The translations under genes were made by a program, and so were the position numbers. The notes under the pieces were generated by a model. It saw nothing but the letters and a program-made list of their open reading frames with translations, searched no databases and was not told the DNA's origin. From Viridothelium virens (Eukaryota > Ascomycota > Dothideomycetes > Trypetheliales > Trypetheliaceae), in NCBI GenBank assembly GCA_010094025.1, contig ML991796.1, forward strand, positions 62,001 through 126,000: DNA of 64,000 nt, given 5' to 3'. This document shows positions 33,276-44,327 of the stretch, one piece after another; the first letter of the stretch is position 1, and each line of letters opens with the position of its first letter.

Positions 33276-35267
33276 ATGTCACATACCTTTTCCAAGACAT
33301 GGACGAGTTCCAATAATTTCACAAATGGCGCTTCACATACCATCACTGCGTTAAGGCGTTGGTCTTGCGATGATAAGCAGCTACCCAGTGAGTTTCTAAC
33401 GGCATGAGTACTATCCGCATTCTTCTAACATCTTGCCAGGCATAGAGCAAATCAAGACTATTCATATTTACGACTTCGACAATACCTGTAGGCACCTCCG
33501 AGTTCGACCTTTACTTCAGAAATTTCAAAGCTTAATATCCATCAGTATTTTCGAGCCCTTTACCGAACAAGCAAATCTGGAATGGCCCAACGATTGGTTT
33601 CCTGCAAAATCAAGATGCTTTTCTGAACGGTGGTTGGTGGCATGATGACAAGCTTCTAGCAGCCACTGGAGAAGGTATAGAACAAGAAGAACCGAAGGCA
33701 TGGAAGGGATGGTGGAATGAAGAAATCGTAAGCACAGTACATACTTGTCAGCAGAGGTCATGTTAACACAATCTAGGTTGAGCTCGTGGAGTTGACTATG
33801 GCGCAAAATGACGCACTCTGTGTTCTCCTAACAGGCAGAGGCGAAAGCAATTTTGCGGATATAATTAAACGTATGGTCAAGAGCAAGAATCTTGAGTTCC
33901 ACATGACCTGTCTCAAACCGGCTGTTGGACCAAATAATCAGAAGTTCGGCAGCACCATGAAATTCAAACAAGAATTGCTGTCTGATCTGGTCTACACCTA
34001 CAAGCACGCTGACGAGCTTCGCATCTACGAGGACAGACCCAGGCACGTCAAAGAGTTCCGCGAATATTTTCACACCTTCAACCAAACCCTCCAACTCCCA
34101 GATACCCCAATTCCACGCAAGCCAATCACCACCGAAGTCATCCAAGTTCCCGAAGGTGCCACCTCTCTCAACCCCGTCACCGAAGTCGCCGAAGTCCAAC
34201 GCATGATCAACAGCCACAACAACGCCATCCTCGACGGCACCGCCTCTCCCAACCTCAATCCCCTCCAACTCACCCGGCACGTCCTCTACACCGGCTACAT
34301 CCTCTCTCCCCCAGACACCGACAAGCTCATCGAGCTCGTCCAATCCCAACACGCCCCTTCCAACCAAATCCAATACCTCGCCAACAACGTCCTCATCTGC
34401 CCGCGCCCGGCCCCACAGCATCTCCTCGACCGCGTCGGCGGCATCGGCGCCACCGTGCGCTTCCGCCTCACCGGCCTCGCCTCTCTCGAAAACAAGCTCT
34501 GGGCGGCGCGCGTAGTCCCCGTCCCCGAGAACACGAAGATCTTCACGGAGAACACGACGCCGATGGTTGTGCTCGCGGTGCGGCGCGGCGCGATCCCGCG
34601 CGAGGCGTCGCGGATTCATACCTGGGAGGCTGTGCCGTCGGAGCGGCGGTTCGAGTTTGATGCGACGGTGGGGGAGAAGGTGCTGTTGAAGGTGGAGCGG
34701 GAGAGGCTGCCGGCGGAGGAAGGGGAGGAGGAGCAGGTGAGAGGTGGGTGGGAGAGGGTCGGGGAGAGAGAGAGAGATAGGGATAGGGACAGGGATAATA
34801 GGGAAAGAGAAAGGGAGAAGGAGAATAGAGGGTTTTCGAGGAGGGAAAATCCGAGGAAGCATCCCCGGGACGAGGACTTTCCACCACTTGGTGCCCCGAG
34901 TGCGCCTGCGACGCGCCACCAGCGGGAGCAGCCTGTGCCGGCGTTCAGGGGGGGTGAGGACAACAGGAAGCCAAGCGGAGGAAATGCGTCTCGTGGTGGT
35001 GGGAATTTCAAGGGTGGGAGGGGCGGACACGGAGGTGGTGGGCAGCGAGGTGGTAATCAAGGAAGGGGTGGTCGCGATCAGCGCCGTGGTGGTGGTGGAG
35101 GCGGTCAGGGAGCCGGCGGCCGTGGGAGAGGAAGGGGTGGTCATCCACAATATAGGTCGCTTGACGATGTTGGCGATCGCTCATCAGGTGGACACCGTCA
35201 AAACGGGTATGCAGATTTCGATGGCGCAAACGACAGGGGCGACGGGGGGTTGTACAATGCCTATTGA
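33276..35267 (+). CDS. HAD-superfamily 'Swiss Army Knife' RNA-repair-like protein with RGG tail
   Basis: Four exons: 33276-33387, 33440-33487, 33546-33727 and 33777-35267, giving 610 aa. The HAD_SAK domain opens with IYDFDNTLFSSPLPNKQIWN, where Asp49 and Asp51 form the HAD nucleophile/acid pair and the second intron falls inside the motif. Next comes FLNGGWWHDDKLL, then VLLTGRGESNFADIIKRM (HAD motif II-like) and FHMTCLKPA. The domain is thought to act in RNA end repair, but enzyme data for fungal members are lacking as far as I know. After about residue 430 the protein becomes disordered: an Arg/Glu/Asp repeat (ERERDRDRDRDNREREREKE) and a long Arg-Gly-Gly tail (about 515-575), both common in RNA-binding proteins. 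That supports an RNA role. Start is the ATG at 33276 (MSHTFSKTWT). Confidence 0.83.
34764..34830. repeat. GA/GATA-rich simple repeat inside the HAD-SAK exon
   Basis: Purine-rich microsatellite-like DNA (AGAGAGAGAGATAGGGATAG and on) that encodes the Arg/Glu/Asp dipeptide repeat. It stays in frame, and such tracts tend to vary in length between strains. Confidence 0.7.
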
Positions 35268-36247
35268 GCAACTGGTATCCTGGCGTGTCCTCCAAATCGG
35301 AGAACCCACACGGAACGTACAGCATGGGTCGGCGCGTGGGTTTCACTTTCCTGTAAGATACGCTTGCGGTGTGGCGTACCATGATTCATCCCCTGGGGAG
35401 CTAGTGAACTGAGGGAAAGGAATGGGGCCTTTGCTTTCCGTAAGATACCACGATTCAAATGCATAGGCGTAGGTTGGTATATTTATATGCGACGGTAACT
35501 GAACGGATACATAATCTTGCCATGCGCTGGTTTTTCGAATTCTCGGTTTGCTTCCTATTATGGTTCTGACCATGCTTACTCGCTAATCCTGCGTGTCTAT
35601 ATCATTCTTCGTTGTTATCCTTGCTTGACTCTCCATGCTTGTCCAATCTACCTTCGCTGAGAGCATTTCTCATCCTGAACTTGTTCGTATCTGACAATAC
35701 TGAAAGGAGTATGACGAGCTCTAAGTTCCTAGAAAATATACACTGATAGATATTCTTCAGATGATCCGACTTCCACGAGCCCAGGACGGTGCGTTGACAA
35801 TGTGTCATCACCATACGGCTACTTCTACTAAAAGCCCGCAAAACGTCAAAATTCAGGCACCTCACTCAATTTACTTGAATGGAAAGATAAAATGTAAATA
35901 AAAGTGCAAGACTGATATAAGAATAGGAGGATTATATAAAGCGGTAAAATCTATATTAAAAGATGAAAATTATACAAATATTAAAGTATAAATATCTAAT
36001 AGTAACCTTCACGTTCAAAGAGCCTTCTATTTTCTTGATCTGGCAATGAGCGTGGTGAAAATGTGTGACATGGTGAAATTGTGACAGCTCTAGCAAATTT
36101 GGTGAATACCGTAGAGGTTTCTCCCGCCACCTGCACGGCCCCACCACCTGCACACCTTTCCGCCTTATCTTAAACAATAAATATCTCTACAATTAATATG
36201 TATAATTATTAGAAATTCTGGGTAAAGCCCGTCGTATATCCGAAACA
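35268..36247. other. Intergenic region with an A/T-rich patch
   Basis: About 1 kb between convergent genes. From about 35875 to 36000 the base composition is strongly A/T-rich and low in coding signs, unlike both flanks. It may be a relic of a mutated repeat. No gene seen. Confidence 0.5.
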
Positions 36248-38455
36248 TCACCCAGTATACCTATCAAGATCTACGTCAGGGACGCTTTTGTCCGAAACGA
36301 CCAGTTCGAGACTTCTTCCCCCCCAACGATACGGCGACCGAACTCGAACACTATTCCGAAAAATGGCGGATCTACGGATTCCTGCCCATGTGTCTTGCAA
36401 TGCACCACTCGGGGGTGACTGTAATGCTAATGCTATCCACTCCAATACTGTATCCCAGCAGTCGGACGACCTTGGATTTAAAATCAGCATGTATATGGTA
36501 TGGGCCAATGCCAGGAAAAGATGACTGAGAAGGACGGCAATCGATAGGTATTGTGATGTATCACCGCCAAACTGATAGCCATAGCCCGTCACTATATGCC
36601 GTACGTGCATTTCCGTTACGTCCTCTAAGTTCGGCGGGATTACCACGCCCTGATTCCAGCGGTTGATGTCGAATGTTTCGGCAGACGGATTGTAGAACAC
36701 GAACGGCCATGAGGCAATAGGGCCAGAGGTGTCGTAAGTACGATAGCTTCCTGTCCTAGCGATGGCGTCGATTAGTGTGCTTGCTATGACATTCTCTAGC
36801 CATGGAAGTGAATCAGTGGAGTTCCTGGGTCTTATCCAGTCAGATGCCTGTATAGGGACACCCGCTAATGAGATGAGAGCCTCAAGAGCTGAGATACCTT
36901 GTGGGGAACCCATCGGTGCTGTAGTTGGAACCTGGAAGTTTATTGCATCAAGAAAGGCGCTATCCAGATGAATTTTCCTCATGGAGAAATCACCTTCGAA
37001 GAGCCGATCAGCCCGCTCATAATTCGTATCTTGAGTTGACCACTGACCACCAGCAGAAGGGTACCCTTGAAAGGCACGCGGAAACTCGGACCATACAAGT
37101 GCCTCTGCCCACCTGGCGTCAATAGAGCAGGCGGCAGCAAGTGTGGAATCGTTTTCTGATGAGAAGACTTCCACCGTAGCAGCAGCGCTCATGCTGATGG
37201 ATGAATTTCCGTTAATGAAGGGCGCAATATCAAGCCAGCGGAGGGATGGGCGATCCGACATGCGAGAATTGCTTGATGTGGAGAGTCGAATTTTCTGTAA
37301 TTCAAGGACGTCCTGAGTCGGCCCGAGAGCACTCCCACGAGCCGGTATGACGGGCAAGTCCACGCTTGATTCGTTCGCATTAAGCAACTGGCCTTGGCAC
37401 ACTGCTCGTACTATTGGGATTTGAGACTGAACGACAGAAAATTGGCTTGCCGAATATTGCAGTCTGCCGTTCCCGAAGGCAGCGAAACTGTTCGCCTGCG
37501 CGATTGCATGTTGCCAGGCGAAGTCGAGTCGCTGTTGGATGTTGATTGTAGCGCCATGCGCGGTAAGCAGGGATATTTCTGAAGAGTTATGTCTATATCT
37601 GACAGGCGTAATCTGCATCTCCGCAACTTGCCCAAGAGGACTAGTTACGGACATCCCAAACAACTGAGACCCTCGGGTCACCGTGAACCCGTAGTCTGAT
37701 GAGACAGCGCTTCCGGCTACATTCAGTCGTGTTACAGCGCTAAAATGGTTGGCCAGCGCAAGGTAGCCCCCGGTCGGACAAACAGCACTTTTGTATCCTT
37801 CGTTGCTGGCGCAGTTGACGGTCTCGTTTATCGAATTATTAAATAGAGGGAGATAGTGATCAAGCGTCAATTTGGACGGCCAAAAAGTCTCTGTAGAACC
37901 GTTCAAGTAATACTTCGCCGAGCCGGCATGGTAATCAATCTCGGAAGGGACGAGGAGAACCGCAGTCGCCGGTCCAGCACTTACCGCGATGAGACCGCCG
38001 ACGATGAGTAGTAGAATTAGCCATTTGTCCCCCGGAGTGGAGAGTGCGGCGATAAACTCGGCTGACCAAAAATAACTGATCTGGCTGAACATAAACCCTC
38101 CGCCAAGGAGACCAAAGTTGATGCCATCCTTTCGAAGGAGTTTGAGTCGCATGACGTGAAAGATGAGTGTCGCCATGCTTGCAACAATTAAAATTTCTTG
38201 GAGTTTTGCGACTACCTGCAGGAGAACCAAGTTGAGGCCATTTTTGCTACTGCCTACAGTGGCGCCGACGAAGAAACCTTCCACGTTCAAGGTTATCACC
38301 GTTATCGAGACCAAGCAAGGTAGCAGGTGCACCATGCATATTTGCAGTGCTACCCAGCGAGAGTAAACGAACACTGTCATGTGCGTATCCTGGATTGACC
38401 GAGAGTGTGTCCGATTGAAAGCGTTGAGGCCAACGCTGCGTAGAAAGTGCCTCAT
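36248..38455 (-). CDS. Large fungal membrane protein of unknown function
   Basis: One uninterrupted exon of 735 aa, starting MRHFLRSVGLNAFNR; an in-frame GTG at 38464 was not used. It has three to four hydrophobic segments in the first 190 residues: VALQICMVHLLPCLVSITVI, LQEILIVASMATLIFHVM and WLILLLIVGGLIAVSAG. A long polar region of about 420 residues follows with several N-glycosylation sequons (NGST, NNSINET, NESS, NSTD). One more membrane segment, YLSIAVLLSHLFLALAHTIY, comes near residue 655. This layout, a glycosylated external domain between membrane segments, is shared by many uncharacterised Pezizomycotina plasma-membrane proteins. No catalytic motif is seen and no function can be assigned. 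There is no sign of damage. Confidence 0.8.
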   Translation of the reverse strand: MRHFLRSVGLNAFNRTHSRSIQDTHMTVFVYSRWVALQICMVHLLPCLVSITVITLNVEGFFVGATVGSSKNGLNLVLLQVVAKLQEILIVASMATLIFHVMRLKLLRKDGINFGLLGGGFMFSQISYFWSAEFIAALSTPGDKWLILLLIVGGLIAVSAGPATAVLLVPSEIDYHAGSAKYYLNGSTETFWPSKLTLDHYLPLFNNSINETVNCASNEGYKSAVCPTGGYLALANHFSAVTRLNVAGSAVSSDYGFTVTRGSQLFGMSVTSPLGQVAEMQITPVRYRHNSSEISLLTAHGATINIQQRLDFAWQHAIAQANSFAAFGNGRLQYSASQFSVVQSQIPIVRAVCQGQLLNANESSVDLPVIPARGSALGPTQDVLELQKIRLSTSSNSRMSDRPSLRWLDIAPFINGNSSISMSAAATVEVFSSENDSTLAAACSIDARWAEALVWSEFPRAFQGYPSAGGQWSTQDTNYERADRLFEGDFSMRKIHLDSAFLDAINFQVPTTAPMGSPQGISALEALISLAGVPIQASDWIRPRNSTDSLPWLENVIASTLIDAIARTGSYRTYDTSGPIASWPFVFYNPSAETFDINRWNQGVVIPPNLEDVTEMHVRHIVTGYGYQFGGDTSQYLSIAVLLSHLFLALAHTIYMLILNPRSSDCWDTVLEWIALALQSPPSGALQDTWAGIRRSAIFRNSVRVRSPYRWGGRSLELVVSDKSVPDVDLDRYTG

Positions 38456-39455
38456 CCCTGACACAGGGCTGATATTATCGGAAGCGACTTGCGAATTGTT
38501 TGTTCACAGTTCCTGTAATCAAGTTAACGAGAGCGGTCTTCTTCTATAACAAGCTGAACTTGTCGAACCAGATCGGATCTTCCACAAGTGTCGAGAATGA
38601 GGCTGCGCCTCCACATCTGAAGAAAAAGCATCCGATTTCGACACGGACCACTACCACTCCAAGACTGTTCATTTTCAGCAAATCAAAGAGGAGAAAATAG
38701 ATCAAAAACAAGTTTAGCATATACTACTAGTAGTCTAGCATTGTTGCAGCAAAATGTTCACCAACGAAACCCATGGCAGTAGAATGGTGTAAAGTATGTG
38801 GGCTAAAGTATTAACACATCTCGAGATTAGATACCATGTAGTTATTGCATAGTACTCATTACCGACACTTTTGCGATTTTCTTTTTACCACACTCATTAT
38901 CTGCGAGTTGCGTCAATATGATGGATTGCGTGACAACACGCAACGTTTTAGGTATTTGGCATATCTCCATCTCCAAGTACGCATGCCTTGTATCTTCGAG
39001 ATTATGGAGTAGGTACATTAAAGAGTGATAACCAGAGTGTTGCTTGCGAAAGCAAGAGGTGTACGAAGAGCTGCGACCTTGGTGACTCGTCTCAGAGGGA
39101 GCTTCCAGTAGTTGGTTGATTATTGCTTTTGGATTAACGAATGTCGGTGAAAAGAGATGGTAGAACGAATGACGCGTCGAGTGACGAGAACACGCAGTAA
39201 TGCTTATATGTAAACAATGCATGATGTAGGAACGGCAGCACGGATCGTAGGATGCTATGGTATCGAATTTCAGCTCTGGTGCGCGTTCTTGGGGGCTGTG
39301 AAGGATTCGCTATCGACATCATCCCTGCCACCGTCATTGAAATTTCCCAATTGCCCATCCATTGAAAAGGCGTCCCTCAAAACAAACCGGGTTGTCAGCT
39401 TCGACAGCGCACTGCAAAATTTTGCTATCGTGTTTCTGTATTCAATTGAGGAATC
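38456..39455. other. Intergenic, shared upstream region
   Basis: About 1 kb between the divergent membrane-protein and SDS23 genes. Short ORFs only; no repeat or RNA gene seen. Confidence 0.5.
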
Positions 39456-41219
39456 ATGGCGCAACCGGGCCAGGGCAGTCCCAGCCCTGAGCCTGCAAAA
39501 TCAAAGAGAAATTCTGCGACTGCAGGATCAATAAATCCAGCCAGAAGCGCTCCTCAACTTTCGCCTCACCGCAGAGACTCTTTCACGAACAAATCCTCGA
39601 ACTCCACGGTCCCTCATCGTCAGAGTTTCGCTGAAAATCTGCGGGCGAATCCACACTCGCCTCGCTCACGGCACCCTTCCTTTTCGCAGCAAGCTTTGCA
39701 GGATTTACTGAATAACCCACCCGTCTCGAAATCAGATGATAACAAATTTGCCGGACGTGACTGGCGACAGATACAGTTGGGCGAAGTCATTGATACCGAT
39801 GAGGTGCGATTTGTGGAGGCAGATATCAGTGTGGAGGAGGCAACAAGTGTGCGTGATAGAGAAGATACTGGTTTGAGTGAAGACTGATTTGTAAAGCTTC
39901 TCATACTGGGAGGACCGCCCAATGTAGTGCTCATTCGTGAGAACAGAACTTCGCGCCAGGCAGTGGACACTTTCGACTATAGCGACCTCAATGCCTACTT
40001 ATTACTGGTGGTTGGTCTTGCCCGCCCTGATCAGGAGGATGTCTCCTCGTTCAATGAATTGGCGCAGAAAGGAAGAGAGGGCAAACCAATACCGCTTCAA
40101 GACGTGAAGGATTTGCGAAAGAAGGAGCACAAGGAGCCGTTCATTCGAATTCCGCATACTCAAACCCTTACGAAGGCTATGGAAATATTCGGCAGCGGCA
40201 TACATCGCATCATTGTGGTAAAAGAAGGCACTATGGATGTGATTGGCATATTGAGTCAATTGCGGCTCGTACGGTTTTTCTATCAGCACGGCCGGAATTT
40301 TCCAGCGGTTGAGAAGCTATACTCGCTCGCTCTGAAGGAGCTCGAGATTGGCTCAAGAAATGTCATAGCCATCAAGTGAGTTCTCCTCAGGCCACACGGG
40401 CAAAGATACTAATACTGACTGTCATATAGCGGCGACCGACCCCTCGCCGACGCCCTCGAGCTCATGCACAACGAAAGCATCACCTCTCTCCCCGTCCTCG
40501 ACCACCACAAGAACGTCATCGGCAACATCTCCCAGGTCGACGTCCGCGTAAGTCTCCCCCAACCTCAAACCCCCTTTATCCACCACCACCACCAACCCAC
40601 CACTAACCCAATCCCCACCCAGCTCCTCACGAAATCCACCTCCCTCCCCCTCCTCCAATCCTCCTGCACGCACTTCATCTCCGTCATCCTCGGCGAGCGC
40701 GGCGTCGAAGAAGGCAAAGACCCCTTCCCCGTCTTCCACGTCAACCCGTACAGCACGCTCGCGCACACCCTCGCGAAACTCGTCGCCACGCGCGCGCATC
40801 GGATGTGGATTGTCGACGCGCCCTCGCCAGCCTCCTCTTCCTCTTCCTACTGCGACCCGTCGACGCCGTCCGCGCTCGCGCCGCCACCGCTGTCGCTGTC
40901 TCCGCCCACCACCCCCGGGCTGCCGGGGTCGGGGTCGGGCGGGGCGCACGGGCCCGTGCTGACGAGCACGACGAGCACGGCAAGTGCGGCGCCGGTGCCG
41001 ACGGCGGGGGCGACGGGGAGGCTGTCCGGCGTAGTGTCGTTGACGGATATCCTCAATGTGGTGGCGAGGGCGAGTGGGTTGCATCCGCTGGATCCGGATG
41101 AGGCGAGGAGGCGGCGGCGGAGGAGTAGCAGCTCGAGTGTGAGGAGGAGTGTGGATAGTGCGAGGAGTAGTAATACGGATTTGAGTCGGAGTACGAGTTT
41201 GAGTGGGGCGAGGAGGTGA
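39456..41219 (+). CDS. SDS23: Sds23/Moc1-like CBS-domain protein
   Basis: Sds23 (Moc1) has CBS domains and is known in yeasts as an inhibitor of PP2A/PP6-type phosphatases that links nutrients to the cell cycle. Four exons: 39456-39848, 39897-40375, 40430-40547 and 40623-41219, giving 528 aa. The Ser-rich N-terminus contains [17 protein letters not shown], a family hallmark. CBS repeats follow, with [20 protein letters not shown], then [40 protein letters not shown], then [20 protein letters not shown], and a last CBS part ([12 protein letters not shown], then [20 protein letters not shown]). The final CBS is split by a Ser/Pro/Gly-rich insert of about 75 residues. The Arg/Ser-rich tail [15 protein letters not shown] is also usual. 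The third intron has a very C-rich 3' part. Confidence 0.93.
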
Positions 41220-41956
41220 GTGGGGCGAGGAGGTAGATGGAAGGGGATGGGAAGGGGAAGTGAAGAGGTGGTGACTTTCGTTGGAGCGCTGCTTGTCTCT
41301 CTTGAAGGATCTGGCTGTAGGTAGTTGAAGATGGGCATTTGTGGAGGAGGTGCTGATACGCGGATATGGCTTTATGATCTGTTTAATGAATAACATCTAG
41401 GCCGCTTAGGCATCTCTATGGGTCAATCATTTGGACGTATCTCCGTCAAAGGTTCCTGGACGGCTTCGGAGCTCCGCATTATGTGCTGTTCTTTAGATCA
41501 AGATTAGGTAGCTACCACTAGCTCTTGCATTGCACGTCATTTGCTGAAGACCGATCTACATTTATTATGAGCATTAAAGACAATTGAGAAACTGGCGGCT
41601 AGCTTCTCATCGAAGGTCTATTGGTCATGAGTATTACCGTGAGGCATCACTGAGATACTCAGAAAACCTTTGTTCAAGTTTGGGTGCAAAATTCTCAAGA
41701 TTTTCTCCCCTCTTATCGTCACACTAAGGGGTCTCTTACTTTAGAAAGGTGCTCCTGAAGAACTCGCAGCTGCACCCAACGGCTGAAGGAGAGCCAAGAG
41801 CTCTCAAGGTATTAGTAGAGCATTCATCTCCCGGTACAATTCGTCAAAATGGCCTTCAATGTTAACTCTACAGTACAGAGCGGTTCATGGATGACGTCCA
41901 TGATCCAGGGATTCTCCTCAGTCGGTCAGCATATGCGGAAAGTAGATCGCTCATGA
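41220..41956. other. Intergenic region, no gene recognised
   Basis: About 0.7 kb downstream of SDS23. No coding signal or repeat seen. Confidence 0.5.
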
Positions 41957-42512
41957 TCATTTATGTGGGATTCGCAACCAGGGTTTGCTTGTGTTCTCCA
42001 AGTTGTGCGTGAGCATCTCGATGGTATCTTCTGAGCGACCTTGGCGAGCATAGGAAATATGTACAAGCATCCATACTCTAGTGTGATTTGAAATCTCCTC
42101 GCCAAAGGAAGATAAGATCGATTTGAACAACTCACATATGAGAAACGGAAAGACATGGCCTCTTTAATGCGGAGTATCAATGCGCATTGCAGCTGACTCC
42201 GGAGCTTGATAAGATTCTCTTTGAACATCTCCGCGAGAAATCCTTCTGCTAATCTGGGGAAATGGAGAGTTGACTCGCCTACCTCACTGGCGTGTCTGAT
42301 TGCAGCAGCCACGCAGTAGACAGATTCCTCTTAATGTGCGAAATCATTCTCCGGTCAGCATGTATGTAAAGCTTGGAGGCCTCAACATTACGCACATCCT
42401 GGTCACTGGAATCCTCATTGTTGGAGAAGCAGACCCCGATCTCAAGCATCGCATCTCGCAACCAATCTATGCGGTACTTCAGGCCAACCACCATTGAGCC
42501 CGATCGCTTCAA
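41957..42512 (-). pseudogene. Decayed hypothetical gene fragment
   Basis: Three pieces on the minus strand look like parts of one helical protein but are in different frames. The 5' piece reads YRIDWLRDAMLEIGVCFSN and ASKLYIHADRRMISHIKR (42512 to about 42325). The middle piece reads AAAIRHASEVGESTLHFPRL then LAEMFKENLIKLRSQLQCAL (about 42318-42136). The 3' piece reads VWMLVHISYARQGRSEDTIE and ends at a TGA at 41957-41959. A GTGAGT...TAG intron is possible between the last two, but the phase does not fit cleanly. The first two meet with a one-base frame change and no room for an intron. No family was recognised and no start is convincing, so I read it as a degraded gene. Confidence 0.4.
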
Positions 42513-44327
42513 CCTGTGGTCACATATCTGACAGGCGACCCATTGAATCGTTCCCGTCTACAGGAGCAATGCACAGCGGGGAAACGACTCCGCAACCATC
42601 CGGACAATGCGACGAGATATTCTGGCCAGTAAGTCTTGTGCTCTTCCTCATCCTTCTCGTTTCCGAATCTCTCCGTAGGAGGCCTGACGAATCCAGACCC
42701 CGTCGGTCGTCCTTTCGCCCCGTCCCGACGATTTACCCTGCCAAGAGACACAATGACGACACACGCCCGTTCGGGAAATAGACAAACCGCTGGAGGCTTG
42801 GCAGGAGAAAATGCTCCTAGCTACTAGTGCAAGGAAGAGCTCCAACTCTAAATTGACTTCGTGAAAGCTGATGCTGAGAGCACGGAAGCTTGAGCTCCTG
42901 ATTAGTCTTTGTTCTACGGAGTATTCCTGTTGCACTCGCGCTTGTGAGTGCGCGACACTGAGAGATTCAGCAGGGGCGAAAGACCAATGCTTGGCAATAT
43001 CTTGTGGTGATACTGAGATTTTGAGCAAGTACTTTAGCCCGCTTCGGAAGCTTCTATCGAAGAAATCTTGGTGTTAGGTAGTTACCACGTAGGACCCAGA
43101 CTCTGATGCGACCGGCGGAAAGGAGATGGATTCGTAAAGTTTAAGGAGCGGGACGGAAGAGCTAGAGAGTTCGGTACCATGGTATATCTTCACGCGAATG
43201 ACAAATGTTATCCCTATTGAAAGGCCCGTCTCGCGTTCTTTTCATCTGAGAGGACGGTCGGCCCGGCGTCGGTGTTGATGTCGGCCTCGGCCAATGTTTA
43301 CATGAAGATGGCTGATTGCAACGTCTGCATGTACAGATGTCGGGTCATCATCATTCATGTAGCAGGAAGTTGGTCGATGCCTAATTGAAAGAGGAAAGGC
43401 TAGTTAAGCGGGCGTGCCTGCCGACGTTTGCGAAACGTTTCCAATATTCTAGCCACCCTGGCCGGTCTCCACGTTGGCCCTAGCATCCTAGGGTTGATGC
43501 ATGATTCCCTCTAGATAGCGATATTACCATACGAGGTTTCAATACGCTCTCAAGCGGTCCGTCTCCGGAGTTTCTAAAATTGTTCATCGTTGAGCCTCAA
43601 CCGGAAGCCCGGGATCAGGGTATCTGGCCGATCGTGTTCGCTTGGCGCTCGCTTGTGCAATCCACGTTTCCCATCCCTTGCTTTACCTCCTCGTGCTACT
43701 TCCGCCCTGGAAAAGCCCCACCCCCAATTCCCCGATCCGAAAGCTCCGTCGTAAATTACTAATGAAGACACGATCGTAGTAATATTGGGGCACGTCGGAC
43801 TTCGGGGACAGGTGTCAGCCTGCAGCGCGAGTAAGGAAAAGGGAAACGAAGGGTAAATCGAGGCGTGGGGGTTTTATTGGACATTTCGGATGTACCTTCC
43901 CACGGCTACGAGGCAGTGCCTTATTGGAATTCGGTCGGTGTGACAAGTGATAGTGATCGAACTGCAGTTAAGACGCTGGTGGGATGGATATTGCTGTGCC
44001 TTGATGGGGAGAATTGCTGCAACAAATCACGCGTGGCAATCAAAGAGGACCTGTCCAAAGCTTCATGGGAAGCAGTGCAGGGGTCAAGTTGGGCCTACTT
44101 TGAATTAATACTAGGAGATGCATAAATGACCGTGACATGGTATGAACACAAGAAGTCACAAAACTCCGGCTCCCAAAACATTCTGGTGACAGGAAGCTGC
44201 AATGTAGCCTCCCTCATATATTCCCATCCCATAACCGTGTCAAGCGCGCAGAGCGTAAATCAAACAAAGAGAAATATCCTGTTCAAGTGTGAAGTTTTTC
44301 CGTAGATGTGCATGGCTAGCAAGATGT
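42513..44327. other. Intergenic region, no gene recognised
   Basis: About 1.8 kb between the decayed fragment and the 3' end of the polyketide synthase. A TACGGAGTA palindrome lies at 42915-42923. Short ORFs only. Confidence 0.5.

Noticed and set aside
33828-35150. 440-codon ORF on the minus strand inside the HAD-SAK gene
   Set aside because: It is antisense to a well-supported exon and owes its length to GC-rich codon bias; its protein is repetitive and without motifs.
40422-41396. 324-codon minus-strand ORF across the SDS23 3' exons
   Set aside because: It is antisense to conserved CBS sequence and composed of Arg/Pro-rich low-complexity residues.
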